From: Spirodela intermedia
Taxonomy: Eukaryota > Streptophyta > Magnoliopsida > Alismatales > Araceae
Assembly: GCA_902729315.2 (NCBI GenBank)
Contig: LR746276.1
Span: 4,882,669-4,946,668 of the forward strand
Reading direction: 5' to 3'
Length of the DNA stretch: 64,000 nt
Numbering within the stretch: the stretch's first letter is position 1; every line of letters begins with the position of its first letter. Positions 25,561-35,557 of this stretch are shown here, in pieces. The notes under the pieces were generated by a model. That model was given only the letters and a program-made list of their open reading frames with translations, did not search any database and was not told the DNA's origin. The position numbers and the translations under genes are program-made.

Positions 25561-27244
25561 AAATGTGGCGAACCAACGGGAATCTGTATCTTTCCCTCTC
25601 TTGATCTCTTCTCTCCATCCACCACCCGATCGTCTCTCTCCCCGTCTGGCGTGAGGTAAAAGGCTTGAGCCGGCAGGTAATCTGTGAATCTCTGACATAT
25701 TTGATCTTATTTTTGTTCGATTTCAAGTGAAAATTTCCTCCTCATTAAAACCGCTACGTCGGATTGGTCGATTTTGCATCCCATTTCTGAGCCAGCTTCG
25801 TCAATGCGCAAATTATGATTAGCTTCATCAGTGTGAACAGAACGTGCTGTCCTTAGATTATCTCAGACGATCCAGACATTGTTCTTCCCTTCTCCAGGTT
25901 TCTGCTTAGCTTTACTCTTTATAAATATGTGGAGTTTTTAATAATAATGCCATTATAATTATGAAGGCCTAACCTATTTTCTTCCGAACTAGATAATTAG
26001 TGATCCAATAATCGTCTCAGAGGTAATCATTTTTGTATCGGTTCGCATACTAGGAATTCCGTCTCTTATTTTTAGAGTCGCATGTTGGCAATCATTTCTG
26101 AGCTGTTGGCCGCAGGAACGTTTTGATTTCAGTCGATATATTTTTCTGCCTTGTCTACTCATACTATGCTCTCCACACTCACCATCAAGAGTATCAATCA
26201 ATGAATCGTCTGAAGAATCTTGCCGTTGCTCGTTGGATCCTTTAGACACCTAATGGTTCCATTGACTGATACATCTTATCAGTGTATTTGATGGTTTATT
26301 GATAAAATATTCGAAACCATAAGAATGAGTAGTGAAAAAAATTGCACGATGAATTCACAGGCTTTGAAAGTGGAATCACCTGTTCAGCTTCTCTGCTTGC
26401 CATCCTCAAAGGATTGGAATTTATTCTACATTCTCAAATCCTATCAAATATTCAGGAAGGCATGTATCATCCATGACCTTTCAATATATACAGTTTTTAA
26501 AAATTCAGATTCCTATCTTGTCGTCATTGGTTATTGACTTAGATTCACGTCTGAATTATCTGAAGGTTTGATCTAAATTTATTGACCTCTCTGGGGCTGT
26601 TGCAAAGTGAAGTTTATTCACAAAATTTTAAGGATCTCGGTAAAAGTAGTAGAAAGTCGGAGAAAATAGAGAAAGCATTATTTTTCCCCTTTTTATCTTC
26701 CCCAAACTAAGAAAGTCAGAGAAAACTGCATTTCATTCCACACAATGTCCACGAATTCTTCAGCTAAATTAACTTAATGCTTAAGATTTAGATGTTAAAC
26801 GATAGCAATGAAATGTATATCCAGTTCCATACCCATTGACTTTTACCCCCTCTCTGCACTGCTGCATTTTGATTCGTACTATGTTTAGAAGGAACCTAGT
26901 TCTGGGATTCTGAATATTCTTTTGCCAGATTTCTGAAAGATGGGCATTTAATCACCAAGACAAGAAGGCACATAGAACAGTAAAGAAAGTCAAGTAGCAT
27001 CAATGGTTGATCTGAATATGAACGCATACTTATGATCAATCAGTAGGATACGTGGGGAATATATATATATATATATATATCATTTAATTCGTCAGATGAT
27101 CTCAGGAAGATGCCAATTCTGATTATAGTCTGAGGAAGATAGAGGATCGTCACAGAACTAAAATCAATTCATGTGATATATAGGTAGCCAAATCAATAAA
27201 ACTCTGATTCAGTTCATCTGCATCGTCAATCAAATTGCAGAAAG
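25561..27244 (+). other. Putative 5' leader and long leader intron of FAM32A copy 1
   Basis: A leader-like exon ends at GGCAG|GTAATCTG near 25676 (GAG|GTAAAAG at 25655 is an alternative). The acceptor AATTGCAG lies four bases before the start codon at 27245. The intron of about 1.56 kb is AT-rich with an (AT)n run at 27061-27080 and nothing else recognisable. Confidence 0.5.
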
Positions 27245-27634
27245 ATGTCTGCCTATGAGACTGTCGCCTTCGGGAAGCTGAAGCTCAAGGGCAAATCCCT
27301 GGACGTCAAAGTCAACGGCATCAAGAAGAAGAAGAAGGACAAGAACCCTAATCATTATCATCACTATGATGAGGATCATCAGATCGATCATAACATCTCT
27401 GAGTTATCGTCAGACCCAGCTGACAGGTCGGACACTGGGCATGATCGGCGGCCTTCCTATCTGGATCATCTGACGCCGGCGGAGAGAAGATATTTGGAGC
27501 AGAAGGAGAAGATCGACAGGAGGAGGCTCGCAATGGCAGCGAGCAAGTCCCACCGGGATCGGATTCAGGAGTTCAATCAGTACCTGGCCAACCTGAGCGA
27601 ACACTACGACATCCCCAAAGTGGGCCCTGGCTGA
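27245..27634 (+). CDS. FAM32A-like protein, copy 1
   Basis: A 129-residue single coding exon. The N-terminus is YETVAFGKLKLKGKSLDVK followed by a lysine run (KKKKKDK). The middle is variable and acidic/His-rich (about 38-75). The C-terminal half has LTPAERRYLEQKEK, SHRDRIQEFNQYLANLSEHY and the end DIPKVGPG. The LKLKG, poly-Lys and HYDIPKV pattern is that of human FAM32A, which in the human post-catalytic spliceosome places its C-terminal tail near the active site and promotes exon ligation. A nuclear splicing role here is inferred from that family. A paralogue lies 1.4 kb downstream. The protein is short but complete; the start is favoured because copy 2 begins at the equivalent ATG-TCT. Confidence 0.92.
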   Translation: MSAYETVAFGKLKLKGKSLDVKVNGIKKKKKDKNPNHYHHYDEDHQIDHNISELSSDPADRSDTGHDRRPSYLDHLTPAERRYLEQKEKIDRRRLAMAASKSHRDRIQEFNQYLANLSEHYDIPKVGPG

Positions 27635-27725
27635 CGACGTAGGATGTGTGTCTTCATTGGTGGGTTGGTTGACCCTGCTATAATTTTCTAAACTGCTAAT
27701 CTGGGAAGTGGGTGAATCCTCCTTG

Positions 27726-27727
<2 letters not shown>

Positions 27728-27768
<41 letters not shown>

Positions 27769-27928
27769 TTTTGAGGTTGCGGATTGGACCTACGTTCTCC
27801 CCATAGTGCCCAGTGCCACCTTCCCTTTAAGATTCAGGGTAATCTCAAAAAGTCAACTACATATTTTGTGGTTACATAAAGAAGTCAACCTTGGCTACCG
27901 AGGTGGTATCATTTGTTGTTGACTGAAC

Positions 27929-27979
<51 letters not shown>

Positions 27980-28400
27980 TTTGAGGTCATGGATTTGACC
28001 CACACTCTCCCCATAGGTGAATCTACATTTATATTCTCAACTGACACCTTCCCTTTGACCTAGGATTGAGGGTAATCTCAAAAAGTCAACTACATATTTT
28101 TGTGGTTGACTGAACAAAATTCAGCTCTCTTTGGCTGCGTTGAGGTGACATCATTTGTTGTTGACTGAGAAAAAGTACTCTCTCTCTCTCTCTTAATTTT
28201 GAGGTCTTGAAAGTATGCTCTCCCTATAGCTTATTCTATATTTCTATTATGAAGTGGCACTCTCCTTTTGACTTGGGATGCACTGGTAATCTAAAAGAGT
28301 CAACTCTATATTTTTAGTTGATTGACCAAAAGTCAACCACACCTGCTTTAGGCTACATTGAGATGGCATCATTTTTGTTGTTGATTGAACAAAAGTCAAC
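27728..28400 (+). repeat. GTCAA-rich minisatellite of three ~220-bp units between the FAM32A copies
   Basis: Three units (about 27728-27930, 27932-28176, 28178-28400) each begin with a (CT)n run. Then come TTTTGAGGT, CTCTCCC-ATAG, CACCTTCCCTTT-like words, GGTAATCTCAAAAAGTCAAC, TACATATTTTTGTGGTTGAC, GGCATCATTTGTTGTTGACTGA. Word order is the same in all three, with increasing divergence in the third. GTCAA/TTGAC words occur about a dozen times. Confidence 0.85.
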
Positions 28401-28619
28401 TTGTCCAATGTGGGAAATATCTAAATTCTTCTACTAATAATCCCTCCCTCAATAACCTAATGTTATTATTGGAGGGTGTAGTCTAAGGGACGAACAACCA
28501 TGATTTGACGATTATAATTGGGCATTGTAGATCTATGTCCATACCTTAAATTTGATATAAATCCCTAATTTTCGCCGTAATGAAAACACTTTTCTTTTAT
28601 TATAAATATGCTCTGAAAC

Positions 28620-28678
<59 letters not shown>

Positions 28679-29061
28679 AGAGAAACCGAAGGCCCTCCTT
28701 CCCCAACAAATACTGAAAAGTCGGGAGACAGGTTCCCCCGTAACCCTATCTATCTCCGGCTCCTCGCAAAATCTCCCGGCGGCCGGTGGCAGGAGTAGCG
28801 GCGGAATCCAGCGGTGGCAAGCGGCAGCTCTCCCCTGGGAGGTGAATTTGATTTCTCTCTTCGGTTTTCCACTCTACTCTTCTCCGCCTTCTTCCTTGTT
28901 CATCGTCGGTCTTCGGTATAAAGGGCTGGATCGATCGATCTCCGGCCGCTGTTCTGTCGTCAGTTTTTGCCAGATTTCAAGGGGATCTGAAATCTGCAGT
29001 TAATACTGTCGGGATCGGCGTTGATTTTTGGAAGATATATGTGGTGGATGATTTCAGGAGG
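28401..29061 (+). other. Putative promoter and 5' leader of FAM32A copy 2, with (GA)n tract
   Basis: A (GA)n run at 28623-28684 precedes GC-rich leader sequence, including CTCCGGCTCCTC and GGTGGCAAGCGGCAGCTCTC (28754-28836). A possible donor GGGAG|GTGAATT lies at 28841. The acceptor GATTTCAG lies four bases before the start codon at 29062. The leader resembles the orphan block at 33.7-33.95 kb and the TSR2 leader. Confidence 0.5.
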
Positions 29062-29457
29062 ATGTCTGGTTACGAGAATGTTGTCGTTGGGAAGCTGAAG
29101 CTAAAGGGAAAAGCCCTGGATGTCAAAGGCGGCGGCGTCAAGAAGAAGAAGAAGCCCAAGCATCATCAGGACGAGGACTCTCACGTCATGCTGAATCGGA
29201 CGGAATTATCATCTGATCCCGCTGAAGGCGCCCCCGATCCAAATGATGCGCAGTCGACGGAGGGACAACGAGGACCCTCGTATGTGGATACTCTCACACC
29301 GGTGGAGAAACGATACATAGAACAGAAGGAGAGAATCGATGTGAGGAGACTCGCTAAGACAGCGAATAAATCTCACCGGGACCGGATCGAGGACTTCAAC
29401 CAGTATCTGGCGAACATGAGCGAGCACTATGACATCCCTAAAGTCGGTCCTGGCTGA
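29062..29457 (+). CDS. FAM32A-like protein, copy 2
   Basis: A 131-residue paralogue of copy 1 in a single coding exon. It has KLKLKGKALDVK, a lysine run (KKKKKPK), a variable acidic middle (about 38-78), then YIEQKERIDVRRLAK and HRDRIEDFNQYLANMSEHYD, and the same end DIPKVGPG. I start it at the ATG at 29062, which matches copy 1; an in-frame upstream GTG adds seven codons with no similarity. Both copies keep the conserved ends, so neither looks dead. After the TGA stop the same frame stays open for 64 more codons (see findings). A role as a nuclear spliceosome component is inferred from human FAM32A. Confidence 0.92.
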   Translation: MSGYENVVVGKLKLKGKALDVKGGGVKKKKKPKHHQDEDSHVMLNRTELSSDPAEGAPDPNDAQSTEGQRGPSYVDTLTPVEKRYIEQKERIDVRRLAKTANKSHRDRIEDFNQYLANMSEHYDIPKVGPG

Positions 29458-29458
29458 T

Positions 29459-29812
29459 TGTATCCTCAGTTCATGAGGCAGATCTATGCTGTGCCCGCTG
29501 CAGCTACTTCTGCGTCTCAAGCGACTGAGCAGGCGAGCGGCTACACTTCTTCTGCTGTAGGTTTGTCTGAGATGGGGAATCTACATATATCCAGTTTATT
29601 AGATCTCGTGGACATCCAGTTGAAAATATTCATGAAGATGTTGATGAGGTAGATGAACTGGGTACCCTCAGTTCATGAGTCAGATCTATGCTGTGCCTTC
29701 TGCAGCTTCTTCAGCATCTTAAGCGATTGAGCTGGCTGGCGGCCGCACTTCTTCTGCCGTAGGTTTGTTTGAGATGAGAAATCCAGTAGAAAATATTCAT
29801 TAAGATGTTGAT
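29459..29812 (+). repeat. Tandem duplication after FAM32A copy 2
   Basis: Two copies of about 150-195 bp (29459-29655 and 29663-29812) share CTCAGTTCATGAG, CAGATCTATGCTGTGCC, CTGCAGCT, GCGGC-ACTTCTTCTGC, GTAGGTTTG, GAGATG and GAAAATATTCAT words. The first copy remains an open reading frame in line with the gene; the equivalent frame of the second copy has a TAA where the first has CAA. Confidence 0.85.
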
Positions 29813-30395
29813 ACCTGGATTAATGATCCATTCTTGTCGAAGTAGGATCCTACAGTGGATGTGAGTCGTTCTGACAAGCAACTGCCTTGTCCTAATGCTG
29901 TGACTTTCTTCTTATGGGTGTGATTCTTGAAGTCGGGATTTATGTTGATTTCCAAATTAAGCCTCTATTTCATGACTTCACCTATATGACTTGTGATCTT
30001 CTCTCTCAATCGTCTTCTTGAGTTTCCCATGGGCATAGTTCAATAGATCATGAATTTGTTTAGCAAAAACAATGCTGAATGCTGAGTTTGAACACCATGG
30101 TCTTCTTGATTCACTAACTTGTTCGCCCAAAGTCTAATACGATGTTCAGAACTTTCCACTTGGCACTCTTCTTTCTTCATCTGACTTCAATGGGTATATA
30201 TGATTTGCGAAAATAAAGCCATCCATACATCCCACAAGCTACTCTTGCAGGATTCAATATGTGATCTCTTTTGAGGTTTTATTGTTCTTTATCAAATAAA
30301 TTGATGCTTGTCATAAATATTGTCGATTCTCACTTGCAGCACATAGTGAGCCCCTTGTTCTTGATCTTGCATAGGCCTACTTAGCATTAATAGTG

Positions 30396-30461
<66 letters not shown>

Positions 30462-30596
30462 TAATAGAAGATGGAGAAAGTTATAATCATAATTAATAAA
30501 TAATCATTTTGTCGACACAAGTTTCATTAAAAAAGAGCATGCATGAAATTTGAGTTTTTCTAATAATAAACAGCTAATAAAAAATCTCAATTTTTT
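29813..30596. other. Intergenic with (GA)n tract
   Basis: Downstream flank of FAM32A copy 2. The only structure I see is a 60-bp (GA)n run at 30399-30458. Confidence 0.6.
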
Positions 30597-31510
30597 TTGG
30601 CAACTTGGGTTACTAAAATTATGAATTTATGCACAGTTATCTCTTCAGTTGCCCTTGTTTTTCTCCACACTTCATCATTGTCTCCTTAGAACTCTTGCCG
30701 ATCCTTTGTTACCGATCCAAAATTTATCTTGTCTATTATAAGTTAATATCAATCAAATGTGGCTCCATCTTTGGCCTTCAAATTTCTTTTGTCCAAAAAC
30801 ATGATTACTTTCAACTAGATCCTTAGGGCTGAGGTGATGAGTTTTCCTTTATTTACTTTTGTAAATTTGGCACAACTTGAATTGTATAGAGTTGAAGCCT
30901 TGTCTTTGAATCGACAAGAAGTGTGATTTTTGTGAAGATTCTTCATCCTGAATCCATATAGAAAAAAAAATTCAACCTTTGAATCTACAAGGATTTGATC
31001 TTGAGTCCACAAGATCTAAGCTGTTCTCTTCAATCCATATAGAGGAGCTGTTAGAATTTACTAATAGAGACAAAATTTTAAAAAATGGAAAAAAATTGGT
31101 AGCATTGATTTGAGACTATAAGTGGGAAGTTTTAAATAGGGCAAAAATCAATTTTGAAGCTCTTAAAAATAAGGGTTTTGTTGCCTAAAATTTAAATTTT
31201 GGCTCATTCAAATGAACTTGAAAAAACCTAAAGAAAAAAAAATGGAAAATTAAAATTGGATGCATTTTATAATGGGCCAATTTTTTTGTCTAAAAATGTA
31301 ATTATTTTCAACTCGCTCTTCAAGGTTGAAGTGATGGATTTCCCTCTACTTACAATCTTGATTTCCTAATCATAATTATAAGAAGGATGTTTTCAATGCT
31401 ATCACTAGTAATAATCTCATTAAATTTTGCAAAAAACATAATGATTTTTGCAAGGCAGAAGGTGAGCCCTCTTCATTGGCAACGAGTGCAGTGCATGAGA
31501 GGTAAAAATC
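30597..31510 (+). repeat. Inverted-repeat arm 1 (left of the PPR gene)
   Basis: This is similar, in reverse complement, to 34425-35035. Matching words include ACTTGGGTTACTAAAATT, CAAATGTGGCTCC, CTTTGGCCTTCAAA, TTTCAACTAGATC, GGCTGAGGTGATGA, TCTCATTAAATTTTGCAAA and GAGCCCTCTTCATTGGCAA. Arm 1 carries about 440 bp extra between 30853 and 31300, bounded by two copies of a 60-bp direct repeat (30788-30850 and 31290-31352). It resembles a degraded transposable element, but no element ends or proteins could be assigned. Confidence 0.8.
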
Positions 31511-32011
31511 GGTTCAATATCTTGTAAAAAATATGATAATATTAATAGAACCAATAAAATGAAAAAGAAAACGCCTAAAAATAGTAACTAGGGGTGGACT
31601 GTAATTTTTGAATCTATGACATTTCGCCACTTTGGGCTTTCCTCGAAAATCTTCCATTTATTGACCGAGATGCCGAAGAGAATCATACAATAGAGAAAAG
31701 ATAAGAGCTTTTCTGAAAATTTCTCACCCACGGAAAATACACCGCATTATTTCGCCACAGAGTAAAAAATATATTTTTTTAACGAAAACCCAGTAAAATA
31801 CTGGTCCCCGTCTCTAAACCTTCAAAAGTTTGGCAGAAAATATTTCCAAAGTCAGCGACCCCTGTCTCTGGCCGAGGGAAATTTTGAAAATAGTCAACCC
31901 CCGCAGTTGGGATCTCAATCTATCGATCTTCCTTCTTCTTGTTCCTCTCTCACTGATCCCTGAAATAATAGAACTTCCCCGGCGGCGGCAGCGGCGGCGG
32001 CGGAAACTGAC
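31511..32011. other. 3' flank of the PPR gene
   Basis: AT-rich sequence between inverted-repeat arm 1 and the PPR stop codon. It probably includes the PPR 3' UTR on the minus strand. No other feature seen. Confidence 0.5.
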
Positions 32012-33601
32012 TCAGTCGCCGGCGATGAACTCGTGCACTGCGCCGTCGATCACAATGGAGCTGCAACCGGGCACCTTCTTCACCTTCCTCTTCCTCATCT
32101 CGCACCGGATTCCGGCCACCTCCTGCCACCGGCCGGCGGCGGCGTACAGATTCGACACCAGCACGTAGGCGGCGTGGTCGTCTTCTCTGGCGAGCTCCAG
32201 CAGCCTCCTCCCCGCCCTCTCCCCCACCTCCAAGCTCGCCCTCCCCGTCCGCCGCCGGCGCCGCCGGAGGCACGCTCCGACGACCGTCTTCCACACGGTG
32301 GCGTCCGGCTCCATGGGCATCTCTCCGATGATCTCCTCCGCCCTCTGCAACTCCCCCGCTCGGCAGTACATATCCACCATGCACCCGTAATGCCCGAGGT
32401 CCGGTTCCACGCCGTACACGGCGGCCATCTTCTCGAACACGGCGGCGCCATGGCGGAGCAGCCCCCCGTGGCTGCACGCGCTCAGCACGCAGGCGAAGGT
32501 GACGGCGTCGGGCGGGACGACGCCACCGGTGGCCTCCATCCTGGAGAAGAGCTGCAGCGCCGCCGCGGCACGCCCGCCGGCGACGAGGCCAGCGAGCATG
32601 GCGTTCCACACGTCGGCGCCGCGGGACGGCGCCGCCGCCGCCTCGAAGGTGGCGGAAGCGGCTTCCAGGCAGCCAGATTTGGCGTACATGGTGATGAGCG
32701 CGGAGAGGAGGTGGTCGTCGAGCTCCATGCGGCGGCGGAGGATGTAACAGTGGACCCATTGGCCCTGCGGCAGCGCCCCCAGGTGGGCCACCGCGGAGAG
32801 GACGCCGATGAGGGTCACCCTGTCGGGGATTACTCCCCCGCCGGCGAGTTGCAGCTCCCGGAAGGTCTCCAGCGCCGCCGCGTGGTCGCCGGCGGCGACG
32901 AGGAAGCTTATCATGGTGTTCCAGGAGACGACGTCTTTGCAGGGGATTTCCTGGAACAGGCGGCGGAGGGAGGCTCCGTCACCGGCGCCGGCGAGGCCTC
33001 GGAGCATGGTGTTGCAGGCAACAGGATCCTTGTGGGGAGTTTCGTCGAACAGCTTGCGGGCGGCGGCGAAGTCGCCGGCGACGCAGTAGAGGTGGAGGAG
33101 CTTGTTGCGGAGGTGGACGGTGGAGTGGAGGCCTCGCCGGAGAATCTGGCCGTGGAGCTGCCCCCCGAGAACCGCCGGCGAGGGGAGCCGGGCGGCGGCC
33201 TTGAGGGCGATGGTGAAGGTGAAACTGTCTGGTTCGAAGGAGGGTTGGTTGTGGTGGAGGAGTATGAGCAGGAGGAGGGAGCGGAGGGGGTCCTGGTTGA
33301 GTAGGAGGGCTCTCATGGCGGAGTTGCAGGTGAACGTTGCGACGGCGGGGGGGAGGCGGAGGGAGAGGAGGAGGCGCTCGGCGCAGAGGGGGCTGTCGCC
33401 GTTGGCGTAGAGCTCCGCCAGGCGGACAGCGGCGCGGGGGTCAACGGTCTGGCCGGATTTGAGGATCAGGGCGTGGACTTGGCGGGCTTCGCGGAGGTTG
33501 GAGCATCGCCGAAGCAGGGGGAGATGATCCTCCGTCGCCGCCGCTGCCGCCGGCGCAGGGACGTTGAGGGTGTACGGTATCTTCACCGCAGTGGAGAACA
33601 T
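32012..33601 (-). CDS. Pentatricopeptide repeat protein, PLS class with E domain
   Basis: An intronless gene of 529 residues with very GC-rich third positions. Tandem PPR motifs run from about residue 30 to 430. Typical pieces are ARQVHALILKSG, HGQILRRGL, NKLLHLYCVAGDFAAARKLF, DVVSWNTMISFLVAAGDHAA, LITMYAKSGCLEAA and VDMYCRAGELQRAEEII. The C-terminal E/E+ region has PDATVWKTVVGACL, YVLVSNLYAAAGRWQEVAGI and KVPGCSSIVIDGAVHEF. There is no DYW deaminase; the protein ends shortly after the HEF segment. PLS-E proteins bind organelle transcripts and usually recruit a deaminase for C-to-U editing. The N-terminus is short and Ala/Pro-rich before the first motif, possibly part of a targeting peptide; localisation is not clear. 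The target RNA cannot be read from the sequence. Confidence 0.95.
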   Translation of the reverse strand: MFSTAVKIPYTLNVPAPAAAAATEDHLPLLRRCSNLREARQVHALILKSGQTVDPRAAVRLAELYANGDSPLCAERLLLSLRLPPAVATFTCNSAMRALLLNQDPLRSLLLLILLHHNQPSFEPDSFTFTIALKAAARLPSPAVLGGQLHGQILRRGLHSTVHLRNKLLHLYCVAGDFAAARKLFDETPHKDPVACNTMLRGLAGAGDGASLRRLFQEIPCKDVVSWNTMISFLVAAGDHAAALETFRELQLAGGGVIPDRVTLIGVLSAVAHLGALPQGQWVHCYILRRRMELDDHLLSALITMYAKSGCLEAASATFEAAAAPSRGADVWNAMLAGLVAGGRAAAALQLFSRMEATGGVVPPDAVTFACVLSACSHGGLLRHGAAVFEKMAAVYGVEPDLGHYGCMVDMYCRAGELQRAEEIIGEMPMEPDATVWKTVVGACLRRRRRRTGRASLEVGERAGRRLLELAREDDHAAYVLVSNLYAAAGRWQEVAGIRCEMRKRKVKKVPGCSSIVIDGAVHEFIAGD

Positions 33602-33605
33602 CTGC

Positions 33606-33682
33606 GCCTCTCTCTCTCTCTCTCTCTCTCTCTCGATATTTATAGATATATATACATGTCTCTCTCTCTCTCTCTCTCTCTC
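33606..33682. repeat. (CT)n microsatellites in the PPR 5' flank
   Basis: Two CT runs (33608-33634 and 33658-33682) with an AT-rich spacer lie within 85 bp upstream of the PPR start codon. In the transcript they would read as GA-rich leader. Confidence 0.9.
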
Positions 33683-33713
33683 TATGTATATCTATATATG
33701 GATGCATATGGCA

Positions 33714-33950
33714 ACTATTAAGTTTTTCGCGGAAAGAAATCCGAGAGGAGACGGAGAGGGGGCTCTAGATAAACCCTAGTCTCCGGCTCCTCTCAGATTT
33801 TTCCCGGCGGCTGGCGGCGGAAGCAGCGGCGGCAGCATCCGGCGGTGGCAAGCGGCAGCTCTCCTCGCCTCAGAGAGAGGTAAGAAATTGTTCACGGCGG
33901 TGGCACCGTGATAGGAATTCCCGGCGGTCGATCGTCACGGCGGCAGCGCC
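33714..33950 (+). repeat. Orphan leader-like block similar to the FAM32A-2 and TSR2 leaders
   Basis: This plus-strand block contains GAAATCCGAGAGGAGAC, CTCCGGCTCCTC, CCCGGCGGCTGG and GGTGGCAAGCGGCAGCTCTC. The last words are shared with the leader of FAM32A copy 2 (28754-28836). The GAGAGGAGACGGAGAGGGG and CTCTCAGATTTTTCC parts are shared with the TSR2 leader (35127-35177). No matching coding sequence follows in plus orientation; the PPR gene diverges from it. It looks like a duplicated first exon without its gene. Confidence 0.75.
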
Positions 33951-34424
33951 GCCCCCCACCCCGACCACATCACATCTCTCGCGGGATCTCATTTCCTAGC
34001 CAAAGGCCCTCGCCGCGGCGGCGGTAGAAGGGAATTTCCACTTTTTTTCTGGCCTCTCGCCTCTGTGTGATGGTCTTGTTGGGGTGGAGGTCGCCGCTCG
34101 TCGGAATTTCTACCCATGTTTTTGGTTTACTCTCTGTCTCTCTCTGTCCCTGGGTGAGAAATTGTCAGACATGCTCTTCTCTTTTCTCTGTATTGTATGC
34201 TTTGCTTGGGCATCACCGCCAACGAATGGGAGATTTTCGAGGGAAGTCCAGAATTACTAAATGTTGAAGATTCAAAAATTACAACTACAAAGGCCAAAAT
34301 AGGATGAAATACGAATAACTCAAAATGTAGCAGGTGCGAGGATGCCCGTTATTTTATCCACCCCATGTTACTATATTTCGGAGTTTTTTTTTCATTTTTT
34401 TGGTTCTATCGGCATTTACGACTA
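33951..34424. other. Intergenic
   Basis: GC-rich at first (continuing the orphan leader), then AT-rich. No supported gene. Confidence 0.5.
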
Positions 34425-35035
34425 GATATTGAACTGATTTTTACCTCTTTAATGAGGCTTAGATTGTATTAGGGCGCACTTTTTTTTCTTAATTCAATTT
34501 TTACTCGGTTCTCCCCAGCTTTCATGACATCAACAGGTGTTAGATCAAGGATTTTGAATCCTGTACTCTTTTACGTTAATCAACACAATTTAGAGTCCTC
34601 TTCGTGTTAGAGAATATTTTATGAGTTGATAGAGGTAACATTTGTTATTGTCTAGGATTGAGGTTGTTATCGTGTACTGCACTCATTGCCAATGAAGAGG
34701 GCTCAACTTTGCCTCAAAAAAGCATTATTTGCAAAATTTAATGAGATTATCTATAGTGATAGCAGTGAAAATATTATTCTTCTAGTTATGATTAGTAAAT
34801 TAGGATAGTAAGTAGAGGGAAAGTCATCACCTCAGCCTTGAAGATCTAGTTGAAAATAATCAGAATTATGGACAAAATTATTTTTGAAGGCCAAGGATGA
34901 AACACATTTGATTAATATAATCGTATTATAGAGAAGACAAATTTTGGATTGATTGACAAAAGGATCTACAAGAGGATTGGAACAAGGGAATTGAAGAGAT
35001 GAGTGCATAGAGATTGACAATTTTAGTCGCCCAAG
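34425..35035 (-). repeat. Inverted-repeat arm 2 (right of the PPR gene)
   Basis: The reverse complement matches 30597-31510 over most of its length, including TACTGCACTCATTGCCAATG, CAAAATTTAATGAGATTATC and TCACCTCAGCCTTGAAGATC. About 190 bp near 34450-34640 have no counterpart in arm 1. It lies between the orphan leader and the TSR2 promoter. Confidence 0.8.
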
Positions 35036-35099
35036 TTATCACTATTTTCGGGGGCTTTATTAGCTACTTTACTTTTATCGGGAAAGCTCAAAATTCATG

Positions 35100-35557
35100 C
35101 ATAGAAGTGAGTTATTTTTCCTGGAAAGAAAGAAATTTGAGAGGAGACAGGGAGAGGGGTTCTCTCAGATTTTCCTGGCAGACAGCGGCAGCACCTCGGA
35201 GAGGGGCAAAGAATTCTTCTGCGGTGATTTTTCCAGTGGTTGATTTCACAAGAGCGCCGCCATACACCTCAACTTCCTCAAGGCTTTAGCTGTCATTGTG
35301 CTCCTCGGGAGTTTGCATTCTTTTTTGCAGATTGTCGTCCCCCTGCGTAAGTTGTGTATTATTTTTATGGAAATCTGATTGAGGGGAGGTAGGGAGTGGA
35401 CGCTAGTTCTCATCTTTAGGGTTTGTATTTTAAAAAACAGAAAGTCCTTGTTTTTAGTGTCCACGCGCCTATGCATTTTTTGCTCCAGCACCACCCTTTC
35501 TCGTCATTGACATACATTTTTTTTTTTCCTACCCGCAGGTCTGTCGAGTAGGTTTTA
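35100..35557 (+). other. Putative 5' leader and leader intron of TSR2
   Basis: The leader-like block (35102-35260) is similar to 33714-33950 but lacks its central GC-rich part. An intron probably ends at ACCCGCAG (35538), 19 bases before the start codon. The donor is uncertain. Confidence 0.45.

Noticed and set aside
32033-33304. 423-codon plus-strand open frame opposite the PPR gene
   Set aside because: It is an antisense shadow of a GC-rich coding sequence; the minus-strand PPR motifs are unambiguous.
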